Source: Bryopsis sp. KO-2023
Taxonomy: Eukaryota; Chlorophyta; Ulvophyceae; Bryopsidales; Bryopsidaceae
Direction: 5' to 3'
Assembly (NCBI GenBank): GCA_030272585.1
Contig: BSYQ01000003.1
Location: forward strand, 6,696,001-6,760,000
DNA: 64,000 nt
Numbering within the stretch: the stretch's first letter is position 1; each line of letters opens with the position of its first letter. Shown piece by piece: positions 22,918-34,451 of the stretch. Made by a program: the position numbers and the translations under genes. Below the pieces are notes generated by a model. It did no database searches, was not told where the DNA came from, and saw only the letters and a program-made list of their open reading frames with translations.

Positions 22918-25900
22918 TCAGAGCATCGCCCCACTGCTTCTCATCATTTCCGCCTCTTGCACCCTGTCCAACAATTTTCCATGAAAGAGCCTGGGGTCTG
23001 CGAAAAAATTGCACATCATCATCCTCTGCTCCATTTTCACCGTGTCCCCCCTCATTTGAATTTTCGACGTCCGGAAGCCCTCCTCGATTTTGGTTCTTTC
23101 CGCATGAATATCTTGCAGCACTTCCTCCGCCACATTGAAATTATCCACCACTGTGCTGGTCGACAAGCTGGGCTTTCTGGAATCCCTCTCTTTGAACACC
23201 AACGCATACATTTTCCCAACCTCGGACGCGATTTCACCCTCCTCACCAATGATGCCATCCTTAGAGTCGGAAAGCAGCTTGGCGTTTCGGGGGGTGATTT
23301 TTTTGCTGGACAACACCAGGTCTTCTAGTTTGGAACAAAGGCCAGAGACTGTTGGGGCGGATTGTCTGTAGCGTGTGGGTTTTGTTCCTGGGGGGGTTTG
23401 TATTGGAAGATAAGGGCTCCTTGATATCGACTCTGGTGTGAGCAGGCAAGGGGTTTGGGGGCTGAATACAGGGGACGGAAATTCACCTCGATGTGCCTGT
23501 AAGCAGCAGAAAAATTGCAGGGTGCTAAATGTGCAAAGATTTCTTTATTCCGTCAAAGTCTAAAAACCAGCATGTGCTGCTCGAATAAATTCTGATACGC
23601 TCCAGCTGGAAATTTTTCTGCATGACCCAAAGAAAATCAAAGCACGAAAACCTGACTACCTCAGGGAAAAGAGTGTTTTTTTTAAGACGGAAAATTCCCC
23701 TCTTTCAGTTCCTCTCTCCCTGGATTACTTATTCAAAAAAGCAAAACAAAAAACAGACGTCTGATAACGTACCCTTGCTGGATTGGTTGGTGTTCTGCAG
23801 TAATGAGATTGATTGGCCTCCATGCCAACGATCGGATTTGAACCTTGCATTTGTCCGGAGTGTTCCATAGCAAATTCGCTCTTTATCCTTTCAATGACAG
23901 GACCTCCCAGCTCCACGCCTCTGTTCAACTGTTCCAAAAACGTGTTGTTTGGGGGAAGGAAATCTTGAAACCCAATGTCAGAGTTGATGGGGTATAGTCG
24001 ACATCTGTCCTCGCTTTTGCTGTACAAATCCTCCAATTGATGGTGCAAATAGCTGATGTCTGGCAGCGACTTTTTGATTTTTTCAGAATGGACTCGGGTG
24101 AGGTACTGGGTGGGGCGCAGGGGGAAAAGAGAAGGAAAAAAAAAGCAACACACATTTCTTTAGTGTCATATGGAAGAAAGAGTGATAAATGTTTTTTTAA
24201 TGGCAACCCATCATAAAAACTTTGTCACTCTTTTCTTCTTTTTTTTTCACCAGAAAAAAAAACTTTACAAAATGACCCAAGAAGGAAAGTCGTCTGAAAA
24301 ACGGAAAAAGACGAACCCCCCTCCCCACCCCCAAAAAACAAAAAAAACAAAAAAAACAGAAAAACAAGCGAGGTACTTATACTCACCTCGACAACTTTAA
24401 ACCTGGCAGCTTGGGCTGCCATCGCCTTGAGAAGTTCCTTTTTCTGATCGTTCAATGCTCTCCACTCTTCGCACATCGAGTGATTTTGCCGGATGACTAA
24501 TCTGTCTGTGGCAGCCTGGACCACCTGAAGTGAGACCTTGGGGTATTGTTCGACAAGCGAATCTCTCTCATGATTGAGTTCATTCAAGCGCTCCAGCAAA
24601 AAGGCGTCCTCCAGATTGCTGTATGGACTCTCACCTGGGCAAATGCAAGCAAACCCACACATGATTCTCAACAGTTTCTCAGCCTTGACCACCCAGAGAA
24701 TTCGTTTCGATGTGCAGCCATGCCTTTTGGGTATTCCACCCCCAAACTCATGTCAGTTTTACTCGATAACTCAGGTCCATCCATGACAGTCATGGCTTCT
24801 CCAAAGAAGGAGTTGCTGAGATGAACACTAAGCTCTGTGAGGATTCCCCCCACCCCCCTCCTTTCCCTCCCAAAAAGCACTCATCGACCGACAACGAAGC
24901 ACTATTTTTCCCAGAAGCTTTGTTTCGATGGAAAAAACTATCCAGGGGGGAAAAACAACAATATGATCGAGAGTTGAGGCCATGACTTCCCCACAATCAA
25001 ACCACCACAATCACCTTTCAATATCATTTCGCTCCACTTCACAAACAGTCTTTCCTGTGCTTCAGCACAACCAAGTTTCCGCTTGGCTGAGAGCCGATGC
25101 CTGAGTAGCAGCTGCCTGTTGACCTGCATGGCTTTGAGTTCCTTGAACCAGGACAATTCTTCAAACTTGGCCTCCTCTAGCAATTCCTCGGTGCGTGATT
25201 GCTTGGGCTCCACTCCATTGGCCTCCAGCCCCACGTTTTCTGCCATCTCCGTATCGCTGAGATCATCTTTCGAATTCTGGAAACTGTTGCTTCCACAAAA
25301 CCTTTTCCTCGCCCTGATTTGGGACGCCCCACGAGAAAAAACTCAGATGCAAAATCATCGAAATCCAAGAACATAACTCAACCCCTGTGAATGATTTCAC
25401 TTTGAACAATGATTCATGGGAAAAATCCGTCAATCCAACGAAGTGAGCAGATGCAAGGACTTACTGGGTGAAGATATCCGTCGACAGCTTCTCGTTCCCC
25501 CAAAACTGAGAGAGGTCTGCTTGTGGAAAGAACCAGAGCTCGGATTTGTTCTCCAGGAGGTCCTTGAAATCTTTCAGCAATTGATCGTACTCTTTTCGCC
25601 TGGACTCGAAGCCGACACTGACATTCCTTGCATCTTCCCGGGCAGACACCACCAAATTGTCCAGCTCCAGTGCACCTTGACTGACGACATCGAACCTGAA
25701 GAGATAACAAAAAGGAAAATGGCTTTCTCCGAGAAAATACACGGTGATTTGAAAACAAAAACGAAAAAGACTGCATGCATGGATATGTCCCGAGATACGT
25801 CTTTTTCTTTTTTTTTTTTACCTTATTTATATTTTTTGCACTAAAATCCACACACATGCAGTTTGTAAACCATCAACCTCATTTTCGATACCTCATGCCT

Positions 25901-26441
25901 TGCATTGGCATTTTTCCTATGACATGCAGATTCCTGATTTTAGATTATTTTTATTTTGTTTATTTATTTTTAATTTGTTTTAGGTTCTTTGATTTATTCT
26001 GCACCTTTGGTTGCTTTCTTTGATCCTTTCTTGGAGACGGTTGCGTAGGTTGGTCAACTGGTCCCTCTTTTTCCTGTAGTCTTCGCACACGTCACACAGA
26101 TCGCTGGCGTCCTTCTCGACATTCGCCAAGGATTCTTCCGGCATCAGCACGTTCTCGACCTTCTCCCACGGGCCCAGACGTTCGGCATCTTCCTCGTCGA
26201 GCTCCTCGTCAAACAAAGCGTCCGGATTGTCGTTGCTATACGAATCCCCTTTCCTTTTCAGATCCTCCAGTCGCTGTGCCTTCTCTGGTTCCACCAAGTT
26301 TTCTTTGCTGAGCTCGCCCGTTATGAATCCAAAGACGTCTTCGCGTCCTTTGAACGCTTCCTTGATATTCTTATCGCTCAACCGTCCGGTGTAACCCACG
26401 CTCTTCAGCAGCTTCGAGAATTTCCCGGGGTCGATAGACAT
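22918..26441 (-). CDS. HAUS3: HAUS augmin-like complex subunit 3
   Basis: Seven exons (26441-26005, 25695-25465, 25313-25015, 24834-24693, 24618-24387, 24105-23773, 23496-22918) sum to 2253 nt, 750 residues, with all phases matching. Augmin recruits gamma-tubulin to spindle microtubules for branching nucleation; HAUS3 forms its core with HAUS1, 4 and 5. The N-terminus FSKLLKSVGYTGRLSD and the PWEKVE block resemble HAUS3. The rest is long coiled coil rich in Glu, Leu, Arg and Lys. The protein is longer than the human subunit (about 600 residues); the excess includes a Pro/Ser-rich insert in exon 7 (PSPVFSPQTP). An apparent 10-nt microexon at 23487-23496 was tested and dropped because exon 7 is open throughout. 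An upstream in-frame Met at 26453 is an alternative start. Confidence 0.82.
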
Positions 26442-26782
26442 CCTTGCACACACCTTGGCCCTTGAACGAGTTGAACGCTGCTAAGATTCGTCAAAATCCG
26501 ACGGGGACTCCTCCTCACCCCACGAAACTTTCCTTGCACCCACTCTTCTCCGCAGACCAAAAGATGCGCAACAGATATAGAGTTTCGAATTTGAGCTCTC
26601 TCTCAGTTTTCTTGCGTTGGAGGTGAAAGCTCGCGCAGCGTAAGTCCGCGAACGGGCTGGGGTCCTTGCCCTCGTCAGGAATTTCTGTCGAGATTCTGTC
26701 GACCCGGTGGGGCCGTGTTGTACATTTCGTACGCTCAGATGCATCGGCGATGACTCATCTCACTTTCTGGGCGAGCTTGTTA

Positions 26783-27047
26783 GAGCATCCCCACCGCGGA
26801 ACTCATCCTCATCTCAACTCGCGCACGTGCGAGCGAATCGCGACTATCGTTACGAATTCGTAGCGAATTTACGTGATTTCGAGCTGAGGAAATGAGGCCG
26901 GCCTAATTTCGAGTTACCGAAATGAGGTCGGCCTCACTTTCTCAGCTCGAAAATCACGTAAATTCGCTACGAATTCGTAACGATAGTCGCGATTCGCTCG
27001 CACGTGGGCGAGTTGAGATGAGGATGAGTTCCGCGGTGGGGATGCTC
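26783..27047. mobile_element. Foldback MITE, PIF/Harbinger-like, TTA target duplication
   Basis: A 265-bp element with two arms of about 106 bp (26783-26888 and 26941-27047) that are near-perfect reverse complements. The ends read GAGCATCCCCACCGCGG and its complement. TTA occurs directly outside both ends (26780-26782 and 27048-27050), a 3-bp target duplication as made by PIF/Harbinger transposases; the end sequence also resembles the GAGCATC-type ends of plant PIF MITEs. There is no coding capacity. The centre holds a second small repeat, two copies of GAAATGAGG-CGGCCT in the same orientation. The very high arm identity suggests a young insertion or arm homogenisation. It sits in the divergent promoter region of HAUS3 and S27a. 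Confidence 0.85.
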
Positions 27048-27148
27048 TTAGCCAGTTGGGTGGTTCAGGAAAAGTATCGACTTGTGGTGGTGGAGCTTCT
27101 TCGTTGTTTTAGGAAAGCACTGGGGTATACCACTGCTGAGAACTTACG

Positions 27149-28286
27149 ATGCAGCTCTTTGTCAGGACGGGTAGGCCGACGTTTCCGCTATCGTTCCGTC
27201 TGTGTCCAGGTTTTTCCTTCGAAACCAGAGATTTTCTCCGAGCTTTGTTTTGGGCTCAATCTGTCTTCGCTCCCTTGCAGACAGGACTAACGTCCTGACT
27301 GTCGGAAACAACGCTTGTGGAGAGGACGTGAGGGAGATCTTGGCGCAGAAATTGGGTGAGTCGGAAGTTTCGCGCGCGTGATGCTCGCCGCCAAAGTAAC
27401 ATTGAGACTCTATTGCGGAACACCCATTTCGGAACTTTGGAGGGAAGCCTGGTGGTTGTTTCAAAATCACCTGCGCGATAGACGAAAAGTCGATCCCAAA
27501 CGATCAAGTTTTCTCGCTGATCCTTTCGCAGGAGCTGGGTATGATGACTGTTTCTTGAGCTTCGGTGGTCGGGTGTTGGCCGATGGTGTGACTTTGGCAT
27601 CATGCGGCGTGAGCGACGACTCCACGCTGGAGGCGCACCTCAGGTTGTTGGGAGGAGGTAAAAAGAGAAAGAAGAAGACTTACTCCAAGCCAAAGAAGGC
27701 CAAGCACAAGCACAAGAACGTGAAGCTCAGAATGCTGAAGGTTTACAAGGTAGGCCGCGGGTTTCTGTTCATCTTCCGTCCAGTTTATTCAGGAACCACT
27801 GTGGGGTGCACCAGAAAAGTGTGAACTTGAAAAGTGTGACCCTGGAATTTTTGACTGTTTGAGTTGTGTATAGTTTGCAAGTTTGGGAAGGAAAATAGTA
27901 CCAAGTTCGTAACAGTGTTGGCTGTTTTGAGGGGAAAAGTACTGATTTTGTAAAAGTGGTGGCTGTTTTGAGGGGAAAAAGTACCGATTTTGTAAGATTG
28001 GTGGCTAGGTTGAGGGAAAAAGTTTTAATTTTGTATTTGGCTGGGTTGAATCCTCTCTGTGCATGTTTCTCTGGGTGTGGTTTCGAACAAAAAAAAAGGA
28101 GAGCGGTTTCTAGGATATTTGATGGCTGAGTGCTGCTTTGTTCAGGTCGATGATTCCGGAAAGGTCCAGAGGTTGAGGAGGCAGTGCCCAAAGTGTGGTC
28201 CAGGAATTTTCATGGCAACTCATTTCGACCGGGTGTACTGCGGAAAGTGCACTCTGACCTACCTGTACGAGACCCAGGTTGAATAG
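27149..28286 (+). CDS. RPS27A: Divergent ubiquitin-like / ribosomal protein S27a (eS31) fusion
   Basis: Four exons (27149-27170, 27281-27355, 27532-27749, 28146-28286) sum to 456 nt, 151 residues. The first exon is just MQLFVRT plus one base and aligns with MQIFVKT of ubiquitin. The ubiquitin-like part is 75 residues ending LRLLGGG, followed at once by [13 protein letters not shown] of eS31. The S27a part keeps the zinc ribbon: CPKC and CGKC, the latter in [13 protein letters not shown]. The ribosomal protein belongs to the 40S subunit and is normally released by cleavage after GG. The ubiquitin moiety is strongly divergent: only one lysine (residue 31), no equivalent of Lys48 or Lys63, and two cysteines plus a Cys-Gly pair not in ubiquitin. 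It likely acts as a fusion chaperone, not as a modifier. Confidence 0.93.
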
Positions 28287-28683
28287 GGAGTCTGGTTTCA
28301 ATTGTGAAGTCGGGGCCATGGTTAGATGGAGTCAGGAGGGGTAGCCTGATGGTTAATGTGGACAAAGAAACAGGAGAAACAGCTCCTGATATGTAAAGTC
28401 GAGGGAATTCAGTTCATGAATGACTCATCCTGTCTTTTTGTCAGGTGCTTGAACCAGGGCACATGCGATTGATGTTTTTCGTGCGACAGGAGCTTCTAGA
28501 TTCTTTTCCCTTGTTTCTGACAACCCATGTTGACCCTGCCCGTTCACCACCTCCCCAAAGAGAAAATCTGTATTAAACGAGAAAGGAAACTTCTTTTTGT
28601 CTATGAGTCTATTTTTTTCCCCTCAACTCGGAGCTCAAACCAACTGGCAATTATGTGGGGTGTTTCCAGAGGTGCACCCCTTA
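28287..28683. other. Convergent intergenic spacer
   Basis: 397 bp between the S27a stop and the stop of a minus-strand gene. No exon seen. Confidence 0.5.
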
Positions 28684-29277
28684 TCACAGATCGAAGAATT
28701 CGATTTCGACGAAGTCAGTGGTGTCGACTTGGTTTTCTGGGGTGCACTCTTTGGCCTCTTCGTCAGATTCGGGTCCCTCTAGACATCTCATACATTGGTC
28801 TATTGCAAGGGCATCAGCTTCCCTGGACATGGATTCAACTCCAATGTAGAGTTCTTGAGCGGTGTCGCCTTCCTCATATCGCCGGGCAGCAAACCGAAAA
28901 CCTGAGTCGAACATGAAAGGTGCAACAGGGGGCTGATGAACTGGAGGTTATTGGGGTGAAATTGCAAGGGTCAATCAATGGCCCTGTGCATGAATGCCAA
29001 ACTCCAACCGATAGTCTAGCACCTTACCTTCTGTGGACACGAGGACTTCATCCACAGCTCCTCCAACTGTTGTGGGTTTTCGGAAGAATTTAGGCACATT
29101 TCCCCCTTTCCTTGATGGAGCAATGTCATCTGGAGGGCAGAACAGGGGCCTCGCAAACGCGATGAAAGAACCCATGAGGTCCTTTGGTTTTGGTTGGGAA
29201 GAAACATCATTTGAACACCCCTTGCTCCTTGTTGAAGAGGAAATCATTCGATCGGATTGAACAGATCTTGAATCCAT
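28684..29277 (-). CDS. Unrecognised small acidic protein, 2 exons
   Basis: Exons 29277-29028 and 28901-28684 sum to 468 nt, 155 residues, with a matching phase at GAAG|GTAAGG and TCAG|GT. The N-terminal part is Ser/Lys-rich with FARPLFCPPDDIAPSRKGG. The C-terminal half contains RRYEEGDTAQELYIGV and an acidic tail ending VEIEFFDL. I recognise no domain. It could instead be the last exons of FUZ, which is on the same strand immediately upstream, but a separate start codon and a change of character argue for its own gene. Confidence 0.5.
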
Positions 29278-29320
29278 CGTCCTGCAGAGATGACGGAAAT
29301 AAAGATACGTACAGGATTGA

Positions 29321-31759
29321 TTAGCTCCCACAGTTTGAGAAACTAACAAAGACACAAAAACAGGAAAAGCCTCCAGTGAATCTCCCATTATTATTCCATG
29401 CAGTTGATCCATCGAATTCATAACCAAGTATAAATATATTGCTTGAGGTACATTTGGAGTGGCGTTTTCTTCTTTGATGTTGGGACAAAAACTTTGAATG
29501 CACTATGTCAGTCATCCACGCTATGGCTTGAAGTTGCGAAGTGAAGTCCTGATTCTGTCGCCCAATCAAGTTCACTAGCGGTACATTGAAACTGGAATGT
29601 ACAAAGACATGACGGGATCTCACAGGGGTGGCTTGTGGAGGTATCTTCTTGTGTTCATATTCCGTTTTTCCTTCGACCAAAGCTCCATCATGCCTGAACT
29701 ATCAATCAGGACACGATGCTCCACACAGTCATTGTCTGGGTTCTTCGATTGGATGGAATTCAACAGCTTCCCTTGGAGATGAGTCTGGATCAAGTTTTTG
29801 ACCTCGATCATGGCTGGCTGTCTTCCGCATATCATCGCAACCCAAATCCTGGAAATCCCTGTTCGAACGCAGAGAATTTGGTCGAGCTGTTTAGCTTTCA
29901 CCCTTTTCTTGGATGTTGCAGAACAGACAAGTTTTTCTGATCGTTTCTAAATTTTGATGTTTGGACCATTGATAAGTTAAAATCAATCTTCGATCCCTGA
30001 AATCCAAATTGAAAATTGCCTGCCCACAGAGTTTTCAGTTTTATTTCTTTGAAAAAAAATTACCTTTCATTTCGGTCATCAGATGTGAAATATCGCAGGT
30101 GATCAGTCGCAACGCTGTTTTGAAGTCTTGAATGGAAAGATGGACCAAACTCTCGAATAACTCAGCCTGAAAAACAGCAAAAAGAATAGCAAATTGACCT
30201 CGTGCACCTTTCACCCAAATGTTTCAATGTTTTCGAAATCTTGAAAATGGACTGCATGCATGACTCAGAAGCCAACAGGAGTAACGTTCTTTCTTGCTTT
30301 AAACTGCTTTAAAAAAAATCCAGAAAAAACAATTTTTTTTTACATCAAAATTGAAAAAAATTGCTTTTTTAAGCAAGTGCATGGGTGGCGAGCAAAGCTA
30401 GTATGTTTCATTTTTCTCATTCTTTTAACATGACAATTACTTCAAGCCAAGTTTGATCACACTGAGAAGAGCACAATATGCCATTGAGCAATACACACAC
30501 TTTTTGATGCTTAGACCTGATGAGCTCTTGGATAGCAAACATTTCACTTCGCTCCAAAGTCAGCCATCCTTCTGTGGCAGCCACATATCCTACAGAAACA
30601 AGCCACTTATAAATAAAAAAACACCACCACCACACCCCCAACGGCGGACATTTTCAAAGTGATATTTTCCTTGGTCCAATCAGAGTGCTGGGCTTGCTAG
30701 CAAACCTGAAGAAGTGATTAAGCAAACGTATGATGTCTGTGCTGCTTTGCCAAGCTTTTCCAGGGCCGCCACCAGCTCTCTCTTCTTAGTTTCATCAATG
30801 CAATGGGCCTTGGGCAAAGGGGTACCCGCTTGTCGATAGATTTCCCCCAGCATTGACTCCAACAAGGGGCTAATGCCTGCACCATGCATATTTCCCATAG
30901 ACATAACCACACAGTACTCAAACGAAGTTGAAACTAAAGCATCATCCGAAAAATGCTTCAAAGCGGCCATTTGTCGAAACCGTTGTTTTCTGGGTTTTTT
31001 TACCTTGTAAATGTTGCTTTATTCTGTCTGCATTGCAAAGTACTGTAGGTGCTTCTGTTGATGAGCTGAGTCCGAGCAAGTCATGTCCCAGCAGCAACAC
31101 CATAAAATCATAGAGACTCTGCAAAAGCAATGGAGCTAGCTAACTGCTAAAGACACCCTTTTTCACTAATTTGCACACTAAACAGATTAACAGGCCAACG
31201 AGATTTCCAGCCTTCATATCATACACTCTGGGGAAAAGTCGGTGCTTCAAAAACATGCGTCCCTACATGGATGCCCCATTATCAAGTGAATAATGCTGGT
31301 GGACATTACCTGCAAAATGCTCAAGAGAGCACCTTGCCCCAGAAGCCTATTTTTTGTCGCCAGAACGAATAGAAATCCTGGTTGGAATCTGATGGAGGCA
31401 TCGAAACAGAAAATTAAAAACGGCAATCCTTCCTTCCAACAGTGTGTCACTCTTGCAACAAGCAATGTGGTGTGTTACAATGAAATGCAAGGAAATTACA
31501 TTTTTTTTTTCATTTTCATGCCGACAGTGAGGATTCAACGGGAACCCTACTTCTGAAAGGTTACTCTCATGTCGGTCGTTTCGATCCCATCCAGGGCAAA
31601 GGCGGAGGTTTCAGCGAAACTGGAAAGGGCTCCCAGCAAAGCTAACGTAGCGGAAGGCGGCCGTGCAACTTCCCCGAGCGTTCGCGCAAGCAAAACGATC
31701 CCACCATCATGGATAATCGCGAAGTGGGACATGACGACTGACGTCTTTTCATCAAACAT
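29321..31759 (-). CDS. FUZ: Fuzzy homolog (CPLANE subunit, planar cell polarity / ciliogenesis)
   Basis: At least eight exons: 31759 to about 31553, near 31465-31307, 31121 to about 30713 (containing an apparent frameshift), 30594-30441, near 30164-30065, near 29911-29612 and from 29591. FUZ works with INTU and WDPCP in the CPLANE complex that recruits IFT-A proteins at the cilium base; its three longin-like domains act with INTU as an exchange factor. Matching blocks: VVMSHFAIIHDGGIVLLART near the start, FMVLLLGHDLL, and VAATEGWLTL, the last nearly identical to the vertebrate VAATEGWWRL. The reading frame shifts within an A7 run at about 30995-31001: removing one A gives a smooth KKPRKQRFRQ link between two conserved blocks. 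The C-terminus is uncertain; the last 60 residues may be intron. Confidence 0.8.
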
Positions 31760-31880
31760 GCCCCCTCCATGATTCCACTCGGCTCTAGAGTTGCATGGTT
31801 GACTTTCATCAGAGGTAGAAAAGAAAACCTGGCCAGGAAGGCCAGGAAATCCTAGGTGTAGAATAGAACAAAGATAGAGT

Positions 31881-31925
31881 AGATGTGTGGGAGTCGAACC
31901 CACGCGCTCCGACCACCTCTGTGTG
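31881..31925 (-). other. tRNA-like 3' half (B box), likely a fragment
   Basis: The minus strand carries a perfect T-arm stem and loop (GTGGG-TTCGACT-CCCAC at 31887-31903) with the Pol III B-box consensus GGTTCGANNCC. A TCGGAGCGC just before it resembles the variable arm of tRNA-Leu. No matching 5' acceptor strand and no anticodon arm can be folded upstream, so a functional tRNA is unlikely. It is more likely a tRNA fragment or tRNA-derived repeat remnant. Confidence 0.4.
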
Positions 31926-33310
31926 TCAATTCGGCAAAACCTCAACTTCAAGAAAGATATTTCACATACTTTTAGCTGGTTCGTGTCCCTCGCTCGCTAA
32001 TTTTAGGAGCACATCCAGGCAGTCATGCAATACTAATTGATCGATTGATTGATTGGTTGAAATTCAAGCATGGCACAAAAGATTTCCTGGGTGAATGGAC
32101 TGCCCAATAAACCATTACACATGGACTAATCTACAGCATCCGAACAATAATACAACAGTCCACGCAGCACTCTTTTCTTTTCCAAACTTTCCCCACGCTT
32201 CGTGAGCCTCCATATATAAGAAAAGGAGACCTTGTATACAAAACATATAAAGAAAAAAAAATTTGCCCACAATTCATGCATTCCACTAAATCCTCTTGAT
32301 ATATATATTTTCCCCCCTCCATTTTGTTTCTTGCTTTGTTTCTTTGGGTCAAAAAGGAACGGAGTAAAAAGAGGAATCTTTTTGATGGACCCCTCTTCCT
32401 TGGAAATTCCCAAAACAACGTTCACAACCCCCCCCCCCAAGAATTTTTCAGAATTTTTCCCCCCTCGAAAGAAAATGACGAAAAATCATAGCAAAATCAA
32501 AAACGCCCCTGTAGACATTCCCTCCTCCCACCAGTGTTTTTTTTCTTCCTTCATCTCGTTGGATTAATCTGAAAGGGCAACTCCAGGAAATATGGTTTTC
32601 AGTATTTTGCCCAAATCCAGATTGGATGTATGCTAAACTACCCCCACAGACTCGCCCTATGCAAAACAAAAAAAAGCCCCCACTCCCCCTCGGTATAACT
32701 CCCTTCAAATGTACATTAATGGCTCTAGCTGGAGAACATTAGTTAATCTCACTCCTTAGTTTTCTTTCTCACTCGTCTTTGCTCCCTTTTGTTTTTTTTC
32801 CCATCCAAAAAGAGAACTCACATATCTCAACCTTTTTTCTTGCCTTTCTCTTTCTCTTTCTTTCTTTTTTCTTTTCTTTTTTTTTTTTCCGGCACCCCTG
32901 GCCTCCATCTTTCTCTCCAACAGAGAATTTCTTTTTTTTTTCTTCAAAAGTTGATAGAAAGAAACCCCCCTCATTTCAAAAAAAAAAAAAAAAAAGGCTC
33001 AAAATAGACCTGTGTGACTAAACATACAAACAAGTCTTTTTCACACATTCCGAGAATTTAGCAAAAAAAAAAAAAAAAAACCGAAACGAAACGAACCAAA
33101 ACCAAAAAAAGGATGTTTTCTCTTCACTCTTCTTCTACTTTTTCAGTATATATAGATGTTTTCTTTTTTTTAACACTTTCTTCCTCCAGACTGACACAGA
33201 ACGGCACAAAAGCGACAGGGAGCAAAGAAAACAAATGCAACACAAACAAGCCCCCGTAACAAAAAAAAAAAGGAAATAACTCCTATGGCAAAAAACTCAG
33301 CAAAATAGCG
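31926..33310. other. Low-complexity intergenic region
   Basis: Upstream of FUZ and downstream of the RING-H2 gene. From about 32100 to 33300 it is T/C-rich with long poly(T), poly(A) (32979-32995, 33062-33080) and (TTTC)n patches, like the 7.2-10.5 kb desert. No exon seen. Confidence 0.55.
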
Positions 33311-33925
33311 TCACCCCGCAGTGATCTGTTCGGACTCCACACATCTTCGGCAAATCGGGCAGTCTCCTCTGGTACGCAACCAACGCCCGACACATTTACT
33401 GTGAAACTTATGGCCGCAAACTGGCAATACCGTCAGCTTTTCCCCCTTTTGATATTCTTCCAAGCATATGGGGCACGACGCTGAACCGCTCCTCACTTGA
33501 TCATCCACTTCAAAATCTCGACTTGGAAGCCTTTTCACCTTTTCACAAAAAACAATCGATCGAGACAAAAGTTTAGAAATGAAATTCATCCGATGCAATT
33601 TCTTTTCTTCCTTTTCGCATCATTGGGGAAAAAAATGATGAGAAAAAAATGACTTTCTGATTGTTTCAATCTGGGGCGAAGAAGAATGATATGTTATATG
33701 GTGAATGTAAAAAGAGATCATGTGGATGTCTCTATGTGAAATACACTGCCCTTTAAATGCAATTTAAAAATTGTTGGCGCGAATGATAATAACTATTTTA
33801 ATTTAAAATGATTAGGTGAAAAAGAAGATCAATACCTGTTCGCGGGGCACTGCTGGGGGCGGAGGGTTTCCCCCAAAAACCTCATAAAGTTCATCATAGG
33901 TCATGCTTTCTACGACGGATTCCAT
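33311..33925 (-). CDS. RING-H2 finger protein, probable E3 ubiquitin ligase
   Basis: Two exons, 33925-33836 and 33538-33311, sum to 318 nt. The RING-H2 finger is complete: CPICLEEYQKG, then CGHKFHSKCVGRWL and CPICRR, giving the C3H2C3 zinc ligands. Before it, MTYDELYEVFGG resembles the MTYEELLELGE segment of plant BIG BROTHER-type RING proteins, which also precedes the finger. Such proteins transfer ubiquitin from E2 enzymes to substrates. The first listed exon follows a good acceptor (TTGCATACAG) and so may not be the true start: membrane-type exons at 34452-35472 on the same strand may be its N-terminus. Confidence 0.83.
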
Positions 33926-34451
33926 TTGTCTGTATGCAAATAGAAGCTGCCAAGGCAACGGACCTACCAGATGAAATGCAGACGAAAATCACGTTCATTG
34001 TCATGAGTACTGTACAAAGCAACGATACGGGGCTGGCAAAATTGCCAAAATTTGTTCAGCATGATGCCAGTGCCTTATCGTATTTCCCCACTCAGTACTC
34101 ATCACTAGCTTGTGTAAGTTCAGTCAAATTTTACTAGAAATTTCTTCTTCGGCAGCTTCGGAAAGAAAATAAGCATTGAGGAATAATGAGAAACAAAAAG
34201 CTAGAGTTGTACAGTGCCTCCAAAATGAAACACCTGCCACACTTGTTTTTCTTTCTTTTTTTTATCAATTTGTTTTTGGTTATTCAATGCGATTTCTGAT
34301 AATAAGTGTGAAAAAAAGGGATGCTTCCCATAGGTGATTTTTTTTACTCTTTTTTTTTCTCAAACTCACTATGATATGCACTGTGACGTTGAGCAATGGA
34401 AAGAAGCTTTTGTTGCCATCGGGGTGTGAGGAGAACCCTTGGCCTACTCAC

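Noticed and set aside
23487-23496. A 10-nt microexon in HAUS3
   Set aside because: It would end in the wrong phase, and the whole stretch 23496-22918 is open in one frame, so a single exon explains it.
23487-24400. Open frames on the plus strand inside HAUS3
   Set aside because: They have no domains and overlap confirmed minus-strand exons.
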